Of a stretch of 28,748 bases of DNA, positions 1 through 7,135 are shown piece by piece. A program made the translations under genes and the position numbers. The stretch comes from an uncultured Lachnospiraceae bacterium (GTDB lineage Bacteria; Bacillota; Clostridia; Lachnospirales; Lachnospiraceae), in assembly GCA_937885345.1 (NCBI GenBank), contig CAKZZH010000115.1:1-28748 (forward strand). The letters run 5' to 3'. Each line of letters begins with the position of its first letter. Within the stretch, counting starts at the first letter, position 1. The notes beneath the pieces are model-generated. The model worked only from the letters and a program-made list of their open reading frames with translations. It made no database searches and was not told where the DNA came from.

Positions 1-38
1 TGATGTGACTGGAGTTCAGACGTGTGCTCTTCCGATCT
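1..38 (+). other. Illumina TruSeq adapter read into the contig end (not genomic)
   Basis: Positions 5-38 match the 34-base TruSeq read-2/index adapter exactly as I remember it, starting GTGACTGGAGTTC and ending CTCTTCCGATCT. Bases 1-4 (TGAT) sit where the index barcode would be and fit the end of the TruSeq index-1 primer barcode. Genomic sequence appears to begin at base 39. Any start codon or gene boundary placed in this stretch is an artefact. Confidence 0.96.
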
Positions 39-1355
39 GGAAGAGGAACCGCACCCAGTGGAGCATCCACAGGAGAGTTTGAAGCATTAGAGCTTCGAGA
101 CGGTGACAAGAGCAGATACCTTGGAAAGGGTGTATCTAAGGCAGTTAACAACATCAATACCGTTATTGCAAAGGCAATCGTTGGTCTTGATGCATCAGAC
201 ACCTATGCAGTAGACGCTGCAATGCTTAAGGCAGACGGAACCAAGGATAAGTCAAAGCTTGGTGCTAACGCTATCCTCGCAGTTTCAATCGCTGCTGCAA
301 GAGCTGCTGCTAATTCTCTTGATATTCCTCTTTACAGATTCCTTGGCGGTGTTCAGGGTACAAAACTTCCCGTTCCTATGATGAACATCTTAAACGGTGG
401 CGCTCATGCAGACAGCGCTGTTGATACACAGGAATTCATGATCATGCCCGTCGGCGCTCCTTCATTCAAGGAAGGTCTCAGATGGTGTGCAGAGGTATTC
501 CACACACTTAAGAGCCTCATCAAGAAGATGGATGACGTAACAGCAGTTGGTGATGAGGGTGGTTTCGCTCCCAACAAGCTTAAGAGTGATGAAGAAGCTA
601 TCGAGAAGATTCTCGAGGCTATCAAGGCTGCAGGTTTCAAGCCCGGCAAGGATTTCATGATCGCTATGGATGCTGCTGCATCTGAGTGGAAGAGCAAGAA
701 GGGTAAGGGCTTCTATCATCAGCCTAAGAGCGGCAAGGATTTTACAACAGATCAGCTTATCGCTCACTGGGAAGCACTTGTTGACAAATATCCCATCATC
801 TCTATCGAAGATGGTCTTGACGAAGAAGATTGGGAAGGCTGGCAGAAGATGACCGCAAAGATCGGTCATAAGGTACAGCTCGTTGGTGATGATCTTTTCG
901 TTACCAATACAGAGAGACTTGCAAAAGGTATCAAGCTTGGCGCAGGTAACTCAATCCTTATCAAGCTTAACCAGATCGGTTCTGTTTCAGAGACACTTGA
1001 GGCTATCAAGATGGCTCACAAGGCAGGTTATACCGCTATTTCTTCTCATCGTTCAGGTGAGACTGCAGATACAACAATCGCAGACCTTGCTGTTGCTCTT
1101 AACACATGCCAGATCAAGACCGGTGCTCCTTCAAGATCAGAGCGTGTTGCCAAGTACAATCAGCTTCTCAGAATCGAGGAACAGCTCGGCGCTTCAGCTA
1201 ACTATCCCGGAATGGGCGCGTTCAACGTAAAGAAGGATGTTCCCGCCGAGAAGGCTCCTGCTAAGGCTGCTGCCAAGAAAGCTCCTGCTAAGAAGGCTCC
1301 TGCTAAGAAGGCTCCCGCTAAGAAGGCTCCTGCTAAGAAGACAACCAAGAAGTAA
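39..1355 (+). CDS. eno: Enolase, 5'-truncated, with a Lys/Ala/Pro-rich C-terminal tail
   Basis: Phosphopyruvate hydratase, interconverting 2-phosphoglycerate and phosphoenolpyruvate in glycolysis in the cytoplasm. The catalytic-loop motif PSGASTGEFEA lies at the very start. It is followed by LGANAIL, MMNILNGGAHADS, QEFMIMPVGAP, VGDEGGFAPN, AMDAA, SIEDGLDE, LVGDDLFVTN, the lysine motif NSILIKLNQIG and SHRSGETADT, all canonical. By comparison with about 430-residue enolases, roughly 32-35 N-terminal residues are missing because the contig ends. A GTG at base 24 keeps the frame open but lies in adapter sequence, so it is not the start. The usual enolase end (GMGAFNVKK) is followed by about 37 extra residues, mostly AKKAP repeats. 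A strong terminator follows, so transcription probably ends here. The identity is certain; the role of the tail is unknown. Confidence 0.97.
   Translation, partial: GRGTAPSGASTGEFEALELRDGDKSRYLGKGVSKAVNNINTVIAKAIVGLDASDTYAVDAAMLKADGTKDKSKLGANAILAVSIAAARAAANSLDIPLYRFLGGVQGTKLPVPMMNILNGGAHADSAVDTQEFMIMPVGAPSFKEGLRWCAEVFHTLKSLIKKMDDVTAVGDEGGFAPNKLKSDEEAIEKILEAIKAAGFKPGKDFMIAMDAAASEWKSKKGKGFYHQPKSGKDFTTDQLIAHWEALVDKYPIISIEDGLDEEDWEGWQKMTAKIGHKVQLVGDDLFVTNTERLAKGIKLGAGNSILIKLNQIGSVSETLEAIKMAHKAGYTAISSHRSGETADTTIADLAVALNTCQIKTGAPSRSERVAKYNQLLRIEEQLGASANYPGMGAFNVKKDVPAEKAPAKAAAKKAPAKKAPAKKAPAKKAPAKKTTKK
1281..1340 (+). repeat. Four 15-bp tandem repeats encoding the enolase tail
   Basis: Four consecutive copies of GCTCCTGCTAAGAAG (1281-1295, 1296-1310, 1311-1325, 1326-1340) differ by a single T-to-C change in the third copy. 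Each copy encodes APAKK. A degenerate unit lies just upstream near 1254-1268. The array is in frame and ends 12 bases before the stop codon. It looks like a lysine-rich tail that expanded by unit duplication. Confidence 0.93.
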
Positions 1356-1376
1356 TTATAGTTACTTAAGATATTT

Positions 1377-1412
1377 AAGCCGGTGCATAGAAGTATGTAC
1401 CGGCTTATTTTT
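1377..1412 (+). terminator. Intrinsic terminator of eno
   Basis: The arms AAGCCGGTGCATA (1377-1389) and TATGTACCGGCTT (1394-1406) pair over 13 bp, with one G-U pair and a 4-base GAAG loop. ATTTTT follows directly. It lies 21 bases after the eno stop. The opposite strand has no T-run after the stem, so it works for eno only. Confidence 0.9.
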
Positions 1413-1422
1413 GCAACAAATG

Positions 1423-1442
1423 ACCGGCGCCACCGCGCCGGT
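1423..1442 (-). terminator. GC-rich hairpin between eno and degV, possible degV terminator
   Basis: ACCGGCGC and GCGCCGGT form a perfect 8-bp stem with a 4-base loop. It lies about 60 bases past the degV stop, on the side where degV transcription would end. The bases following on the minus strand (CATTTGTTGC) are only moderately T-rich, so termination here would be weak or factor-assisted. Confidence 0.45.
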
Positions 1443-1504
1443 TAAATTGCTTATATTCATTTAAATCATCCAAACCGCACTGCCTGCATGGCAGGTACTG
1501 CTGC

Positions 1505-2371
1505 TTACCCGTGGAAAATGCGAGTTGCCGCGATCGCTATCGCACTGGGTCCTATATGACAGGATACGCTGAGCGATAAGGGATCGATAAACACATCGTT
1601 ATTTGGAAATTCTTCTTTGATCTCCGCAAGCCACTCAGCGGCTGCTTCATCATCCTCGGTATATGCCGCACAAATATTAACGTTCGCAGGATCGTCGCCG
1701 AATCTGTTGGTAATATCCGTATGTATGGAATCAAGCATTATCTGCTTTGCGAGCTTAACAGTTCTGGCTTTGGAAAATGCATCAAGTTTCTCGCCCTGAA
1801 TCTGAAGCACCGGCTTGAGCTTGAGGAGCGTTCCGAGCGCTGCGGCGGCAGGTGTTATCCTTCCGCCCTTCTTAAGATATTTTAAGGTATCAACCATAAT
1901 GTAGATAGTCGATTCAAAAGCAGTCTCCTCAAGGTATTTCTTAATCTCTGCAGCATTTGCGCCCTTTTCGACCATCGTAAGAGCATCATAAACCGAAAGT
2001 TTCTGCGTGATCGAAATCCTCTGGTTATTGACTACCTGCACCTTTCCGTCAAAATCCTCGGATAACATCATTGCCGTTTCACAGGAACTGGATAATCCGC
2101 TCGACATAGGGATGTACACTATCTCATCATAAGACTCAAGTGTCTTCTTCCACAAGTCGATCACATCACCCGTTGTAGGCATTGACGTTTTAATATCGAT
2201 CGAATCATCCTCAAGCATTTTGTAGAAACCCTTCTGATCGAGATCGATATTCTCGTAATACACCTTCTCATTGATGTAAAAAGGCATGGGGACAACCATA
2301 ATTCCTTTTTCTTTGGCCTCCTCAACCGAGAAACCGGCGTTGGAATCGGTAATGACCGCTATTTTTCCCAT
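1505..2371 (-). CDS. DegV family protein (fatty-acid-binding, FakB-like)
   Basis: A 288-residue protein of the DegV/EDD fold. Family members bind a fatty acid and, as FakB, present it to the fatty acid kinase FakA. Seen here: an N-terminal ITDSNAG (7-13), the ligand-pocket motif TSMP (62-65), a serine-rich loop MSSGLSSS (89-96), LKYLKKGGRI near the middle, and a C-terminal CHIGPSAIAIA (271-281). The last motif is usually HxGPG; here the final Gly is Ser276. The start at 2371 follows AGGAAAG at good spacing. The gene lies 64 bases downstream of the acyltransferase-like gene and may be the last member of the glmS unit. No fakA gene is in the window, so the lipid-supply role is a family-level inference. 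Confidence 0.9.
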   Translation of the reverse strand: MGKIAVITDSNAGFSVEEAKEKGIMVVPMPFYINEKVYYENIDLDQKGFYKMLEDDSIDIKTSMPTTGDVIDLWKKTLESYDEIVYIPMSSGLSSSCETAMMLSEDFDGKVQVVNNQRISITQKLSVYDALTMVEKGANAAEIKKYLEETAFESTIYIMVDTLKYLKKGGRITPAAAALGTLLKLKPVLQIQGEKLDAFSKARTVKLAKQIMLDSIHTDITNRFGDDPANVNICAAYTEDDEAAAEWLAEIKEEFPNNDVFIDPLSLSVSCHIGPSAIAIAATRIFHG

Positions 2372-2435
2372 TATTTCTTTCCTCTCATATTATAAAATAA
2401 TATACCTTATATCAACGTAAACCCCCGTTGAAAGT

Positions 2436-3098
2436 TTACTGTTTCTGCGCCACTTCGCCCTGCTTCTTATAAATGCTTCCTGCAGGAACATAACCTCTGA
2501 CGCTTGAAAGCGGATAGATATTGGTTCCGGGACCTATGACACTTCCCGGATTAAGGATGCTTCCGCATCCGACCTCAACATTGTCTCCGAGTATCGCACC
2601 CATCTTCTTAAGACCGGTCTCGATCTTCTCGTCCTTATACTTGATAACAACAAGTGTTTTATCGGATTTAACATTGGACGTAATGGAGCCGGCACCCATA
2701 TGCGATCTGAAACCAAGAATGGAATCGCCTACATAATTGTAATGCGGAACCTGCACTTTATCAAAGAGCACAACATTCTTAAGCTCTGTGGAATTGCCGA
2801 CAACGGCACCCTTACCCACTATCGCGCTGCCTCTGATAAACGCACAGTGCCTGATCTCGGCATTCTCATCGATAATGCAGGGACCGGTGATCGAAGCCGA
2901 GGGAGCGACCTTAGCACTCTTATGGATCCAAATGTTCTCACCCTTCTTCTCGTAATCCGCGGAAAGTCTGCTTCCGAGCTCTGTTATATAATCCTTAATA
3001 AGCGGAAGGATCTCCCAGGGCATATCCGCCCTTTTCATAAGATCTGCCGCAATGGTATTTTCAAGTGTAAAAAGCGTGCTTATCTTTAATTCGTCCAT
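2436..3098 (-). CDS. Left-handed beta-helix acyltransferase, GlmU C-terminal-like
   Basis: A 220-residue hexapeptide-repeat protein with no nucleotidyltransferase domain. After an alpha-helical N-terminus (1-50) come repeat-like turns (55-105, 165-200). Between them is a stretch closely resembling the GlmU acetyltransferase site: HYNYVGDSILG (119-129, with His119 in the place of the catalytic His) and GAGSITSN (135-142, GlmU GAGTITCN). It starts 10 bases after the glmS stop with a GGGGGG-type ribosome binding site, so the two are probably co-transcribed. The natural reading is acetylation of glucosamine-1-phosphate or a related amino sugar downstream of GlmS. Such proteins are often labelled UDP-GlcNAc pyrophosphorylase, but the pyrophosphorylase half is absent here. 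The fold is sure; the substrate is inferred. Confidence 0.85.
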   Translation of the reverse strand: MDELKISTLFTLENTIAADLMKRADMPWEILPLIKDYITELGSRLSADYEKKGENIWIHKSAKVAPSASITGPCIIDENAEIRHCAFIRGSAIVGKGAVVGNSTELKNVVLFDKVQVPHYNYVGDSILGFRSHMGAGSITSNVKSDKTLVVIKYKDEKIETGLKKMGAILGDNVEVGCGSILNPGSVIGPGTNIYPLSSVRGYVPAGSIYKKQGEVAQKQ

Positions 3099-3108
3099 TG
3101 CGTCCCCC

Positions 3109-4938
3109 CTATTCTACCGTTACGGATTTGGCAAGGTTACGGGGCTTATCTACATCGATACCCTTGAGTACTGATGTGTAATATGCGATAAGCTGAAGCG
3201 GAACGCTTGCGATTATCGGCATTAAGAACTCATCATAATCAGGTGTTCTAACAACATAATCAGCCTCATCATCCTTAACGGCAAATCCATCGGAGCATAT
3301 AAGAATGACTTTCGCGCCTCTTGCCTTAACCTCTTTGATATTGCTGAGCGTCTTCTCGTAAAGCGACCGCTGCGTTGCAACGGCGATAACAGGAGTATCC
3401 TGTGATATAAGCGCTATAGGGCCGTGCTTTAACTCGCCTGCCGCATAAGCCTCCGAATGTATATAGGAAATCTCCTTAAGCTTAAGTGAACCCTCCATAC
3501 TGAGAGCGTAGTCAAAGCCTCTTCCGATGTAGAGAAGGCTCTGTGCCGCGGTAACATTGGAAGCGGCATGCTGCGCCTGTGAAACATATGACTCATCAAG
3601 GGCAGCTTCTATTTTATCGGGGATACCGATAAGCTTTGCAACATAATCCTTGTAAGTATCGGTATCTATAAGCCCCTTTGCATATGCAAGTTTGAAAGCA
3701 AACATATACATCATGGAAATCTGTACGGTAAAAGCCTTGGTTGAAGCAACCGAAATCTCGGGGCCCGCATGCGTATACATAACCATATCGGCATCACGTG
3801 CTATGGAGGAACCCTTTACATTGACAAGTGCAAGAGTATCCGCACCAAGTCTCTTGGATATGTTAAGGGCCTCTTTGGTATCCGCCGTCTCTCCGGACTG
3901 GGAGATAAGGATTACAAGGTCACCCTTCTCAATAAGAGGATTCCTGTATCTGAATTCGGACGCCATATCAACGATAACCTTGGTCCTTGCAAGCTGTTCG
4001 ATCACGTACTTGCCGACAACTCCGGCATGCATAGCGGTACCGCAGGCTACGATGTAGATATTCTTATACGAAGAAAGCTTCTTATCATCGAGTCCGCACT
4101 CGGAGAAATCCACCATACCATCGCTTACTCTGGGCATTATGGTAGTCTTAATGGCAGTGGGCTGCTCATGTATTTCCTTGAGCATAAAATGCTCATATCC
4201 GCCCTTCTGCGCAGCGTCAGCATCCCAATCCGCCGTAAGAACCTGCTTATCAACCGGATCGCCGTAAATATTCCTGATGGAAATAGTACCTGCGCTTATC
4301 GCCGCGATCTCATTTTCCTCAAGAAGTATGTACTGTCTTGTATATTCAAGGAGCGCCGTCATATCGGACGCAATATAATTCTCGCCCTTTCCGACACCGA
4401 CGATCAAAGGGCTGTCCTTACGAACAGCGTATATTTTATCGGGGTAATCCTTAAAGATGATACCGAGCGCATATGAACCTCTTATATCTCTGAGCGCTCT
4501 GCTTACGGTATTAAGCGGATCGTCTCCATCATAATAATAATCCAGAAGCTTTGCAACAGTCTCTGTATCGGTCTGACTTTCAAATGTATATCCTTTATCT
4601 ATGAGAAATTCCTTGATCTGCGCATAATTCTCGATAATGCCGTTATGCACGATGGAAACTCTCTTACCACTCTGCGGATGTGAGTTGATATCAGAAGGCT
4701 CACCATGCGTCGCCCATCTGGTATGTCCGATACCTACGTTTCCGCGTGGTCTTCCCTCCTTCTTAAGGAGCTCGATAAGATAGGCAAGCTTGCCCTGATG
4801 CTTAACGACTTTGATATCTCCATCGTCAAATACCGCGATTCCGGCCGAATCATATCCTCTGTACTCAAGCTTTGACAAAGTGTCCAAAAGGATATCAACG
4901 CAGTCCTTGGGTCCTGCATAGCCCACTATTCCACACAT
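3109..4938 (-). CDS. glmS: Glutamine-fructose-6-phosphate aminotransferase (isomerizing)
   Basis: Makes glucosamine-6-phosphate from fructose-6-phosphate and glutamine, the entry step to UDP-GlcNAc and peptidoglycan. The ATG at 4938 gives MCGIVGY, which places the nucleophile Cys directly after the initiator Met, as the family requires. In-frame codons further upstream would bury that Cys, so I reject them. AGGA lies 9 bases before this ATG. The glutaminase domain shows RGYDSAG, TRWATHGEP and HNGIIENY. The two SIS isomerase domains show VACGTAMHAG, LISQSGETADT and STKAFTVQ. The C-terminus DKPRNLAKSVTVE is canonical. At 609 residues it matches the family length. Its leader is only 144 bases and shows no glmS ribozyme core, so regulation must differ from Bacillus. 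It is followed closely by the GlmU-like acyltransferase. Confidence 0.98.
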   Translation of the reverse strand: MCGIVGYAGPKDCVDILLDTLSKLEYRGYDSAGIAVFDDGDIKVVKHQGKLAYLIELLKKEGRPRGNVGIGHTRWATHGEPSDINSHPQSGKRVSIVHNGIIENYAQIKEFLIDKGYTFESQTDTETVAKLLDYYYDGDDPLNTVSRALRDIRGSYALGIIFKDYPDKIYAVRKDSPLIVGVGKGENYIASDMTALLEYTRQYILLEENEIAAISAGTISIRNIYGDPVDKQVLTADWDADAAQKGGYEHFMLKEIHEQPTAIKTTIMPRVSDGMVDFSECGLDDKKLSSYKNIYIVACGTAMHAGVVGKYVIEQLARTKVIVDMASEFRYRNPLIEKGDLVILISQSGETADTKEALNISKRLGADTLALVNVKGSSIARDADMVMYTHAGPEISVASTKAFTVQISMMYMFAFKLAYAKGLIDTDTYKDYVAKLIGIPDKIEAALDESYVSQAQHAASNVTAAQSLLYIGRGFDYALSMEGSLKLKEISYIHSEAYAAGELKHGPIALISQDTPVIAVATQRSLYEKTLSNIKEVKARGAKVILICSDGFAVKDDEADYVVRTPDYDEFLMPIIASVPLQLIAYYTSVLKGIDVDKPRNLAKSVTVE

Positions 4939-5015
4939 CGCAATAATTCCTCGCTTTCTCTTACAAATAATTATTATACACAACCGACTAAAATGTGTAA
5001 TAACACACACCTTCG

Positions 5016-5044
5016 ATTATATAAGAATCAATGAAATTATACAA
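5016..5044 (-). promoter_or_regulatory. Likely sigma-A promoter of glmS
   Basis: On the minus strand TTGTAT (5044-5039) is followed after 17 bases by a perfect TATAAT (5021-5016), 78 bases before the glmS ATG. The -35 matches only three of six consensus positions; the -10 and the spacing are ideal. A weak TGTGT/ACACA hairpin (4994-5007) lies in the leader. Confidence 0.55.
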
Positions 5045-5082
5045 CCTAAATATTTATGTAAGAACCACCGAAAATAAAGTGA

Positions 5083-7134
5083 TTACTTTTTATATGCTTT
5101 TGCCGCCTCATCAAACAGAGACCACAACATACCCGAATCGGAACTGTTCCTTACAATATTGGTATTTCCGACTATAAAAGCTTCAAGCTTAACAAGATAT
5201 TCATTCTCGTCTATCTCGCCCTCGGCAACCATGGTAAGGCCCTTCTCCCAGCTTGCCGTGAGCTGCGGATCCAGCATCCTCTTAATAGATGCCTTGACCA
5301 CCTCATATATAAGCTCACCCATAAGCGTCGGCGTGATGATCTGCGTCTTATTGTTAAGCGCAATATAATTCTTATCCACCAGTTTCTTAAGGATCTCCGC
5401 TCTCGTAGCCGAAGTACCGATCCCGCTGCCCTTTATCTGCGCACGAAGTTCCTCGTCTTCAATGAGATTTCCCGCATTTTCCATAGCGAGGATCATCGAA
5501 CCGGAATTATACCTTGTAGGCGGCTTGGTCTCGCCCTCCTTCAGTGTAAAATCCTTAAGCATAAATATATCGCCCTTCTTCATGGTCTTAAGAGCAGTTA
5601 GCATTTCGGGAGGACATTTCTCATCCGATGGATCGCCCTTATCCGATGAATCCGTTTTGTTATCCTCAGCATTATCCTGAGCCTTTGCGCTGCTCTTCTT
5701 GTAACTTTCAAGGACCGTCATATATCCCGGATTTGCGAGCACTTTAAACGAAGAAAAAACCTTTTCCGCAGTGCCTGCATGTTCAAACGTAAGCGACGCT
5801 CTTCTGTACACTGCTGCCGGATAAAATATTGCCAGAAACCTTCTTACGATCGCAAAGTAAACATTTCTCGTAGTCTGACTTATTGAGCCGAGATTCCCCA
5901 GTCCCTGGCCTGTCGGGATTATCGCATAATGGTCGGTGATCATTTTATCGTTGGTATAACGCGTCTTCTTGCCGATGTCCTTATAAGTGCCTTTACTGAG
6001 TATTTCAGAAGCAAAAGCGCCGTAATCGTCAAGAGAAGTAAGTCCCTTAAGATTCTTGTCGATAACCTTGGCAACAGCGCTTGAAAGCACTCTGGCATCC
6101 GTTCTGGGATAGGTTACAAGCTTCTTCTCATAGAGTTCCTGAGTATGCTTAAGCGTCTCATCGGGACTAAGCTTAAAAAAGCGAGAGCAGTCATTCTGAA
6201 GTTCCGCAAGGTTATACAGAAGCGGAGGCTGCTTATTCTCCGTCTTCTTCTCGATTCCCGCAAGCTTAAAAGTAACCGGATCGTTAACGCTCATATGATC
6301 GATAAGTTCCCGGGCTCTCTCCTTGGTCTTAAACCCGTTCTCCTTGTAGAGAAATGGTGAATCCTGATATTTACTGCCTTCAACGGCCTTCCATTCAGCC
6401 TCAAAGATTCCGTCTTCGGTGCCCGGAATAAAGAGATTTGCGATAACCCTGTAAAACGGTGTCTTTGTAAAATTACGGATTTCCCTCTCTCTGTCCACCA
6501 CCATTCCAAGAACGCAGGTCATAACCCTTCCGACTGCGATGACGGTATTCTTTTCAGTTTTCATATAATTGGAAATGCTTCGGCCGTATTTGAGCGTAAG
6601 TGCTCTGGAGAAATTGATGCCCATAAGATAGTCTTCTTTGGCACGAAGATAAGCCGAGTCCGCAAGATTGTCATATTCCGACAGATCTTTTGCCTCGGCA
6701 ACACCTCTCTTGATCTCCTCTTCAGTCTGCGAATCGATCCAGACTCTGCGTCTTTCCTTACCCTTTACTCCTGCCATCTGTTCCACGAGCCTGTATATAT
6801 ATTCGCCCTCTCGCCCGGAGTCGGTGCAGACATAGATAATGTCCACATCATCTCTGTTAAGGAGTCCTGCAACTATTTGAAATTGTTTACTGACTGAGGG
6901 AATAACCTCATACTTCCATTCTTTGGGAATGAACGGAAGCGTATCCATCTGCCATTTTTTGAGGGAGGGATCATAAACCTCCGGATATGACAGACCGACA
7001 AGATGGCCGAGGCACCATGTAAAAATCGCATCATCCGTCTCCACATAGCCGTCACGCCTTGTTGTAACGGAACCAAGTGCCTTGACAAATTCCTGCGAAA
7101 CACTCGGCTTCTCCGCTATATATAAATGTTTCAT
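5083..7134 (-). CDS. topB: DNA topoisomerase III (type IA)
   Basis: Type IA topoisomerase that passes single strands and resolves recombination or replication intermediates. The TOPRIM domain opens with LYIAEKPSVSQ (4-14) and carries TDSGREGE (104-111), the TDxGREGE form usual in Gram-positive TopB. The catalytic Tyr is Tyr342 in LVTYPRTD, and GIGTSATRAEIL is present near the C-terminal third. A charged, Asp/Ser-rich linker lies around 490-520. No C-terminal zinc fingers are seen. ATG 7134 is chosen over an upstream TTG because GAGGA sits 8 bases before it and MKHLYIAEKPS is the normal N-terminus. It starts 1 base after the ATPase stop, with its ribosome binding site inside that gene, so translation is probably coupled. 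It resembles a chromosomal TopB rather than one from a conjugative element, as no transfer genes are nearby. Confidence 0.96.
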   Translation of the reverse strand: MKHLYIAEKPSVSQEFVKALGSVTTRRDGYVETDDAIFTWCLGHLVGLSYPEVYDPSLKKWQMDTLPFIPKEWKYEVIPSVSKQFQIVAGLLNRDDVDIIYVCTDSGREGEYIYRLVEQMAGVKGKERRRVWIDSQTEEEIKRGVAEAKDLSEYDNLADSAYLRAKEDYLMGINFSRALTLKYGRSISNYMKTEKNTVIAVGRVMTCVLGMVVDREREIRNFTKTPFYRVIANLFIPGTEDGIFEAEWKAVEGSKYQDSPFLYKENGFKTKERARELIDHMSVNDPVTFKLAGIEKKTENKQPPLLYNLAELQNDCSRFFKLSPDETLKHTQELYEKKLVTYPRTDARVLSSAVAKVIDKNLKGLTSLDDYGAFASEILSKGTYKDIGKKTRYTNDKMITDHYAIIPTGQGLGNLGSISQTTRNVYFAIVRRFLAIFYPAAVYRRASLTFEHAGTAEKVFSSFKVLANPGYMTVLESYKKSSAKAQDNAEDNKTDSSDKGDPSDEKCPPEMLTALKTMKKGDIFMLKDFTLKEGETKPPTRYNSGSMILAMENAGNLIEDEELRAQIKGSGIGTSATRAEILKKLVDKNYIALNNKTQIITPTLMGELIYEVVKASIKRMLDPQLTASWEKGLTMVAEGEIDENEYLVKLEAFIVGNTNIVRNSSDSGMLWSLFDEAAKAYKK

Positions 7135-7135
7135 A

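Noticed and set aside
24..38. Possible enolase start codon (GTG) at base 24
   Set aside because: The bases belong to a sequencing adapter, and the true gene start lies off the contig.
2387..2415. TTGATA and TATAAT boxes before degV
   Set aside because: The spacing is 15 bases and the transcript start would remove the ribosome binding site, so I do not call a promoter.
2412..2431. TCAACG/CGTTGA hairpin between the acyltransferase-like gene and degV
   Set aside because: The stem is only 6 bp with an 8-base loop and no T-run on the minus strand, so it is too weak to call a terminator.
6802..6825. TopB TOPRIM motif TDSGREGE lacking the second Asp of DPDREGE
   Set aside because: The TDxGREGE form is usual in Gram-positive TopB as I know the family, so I do not count it as a lost active site.
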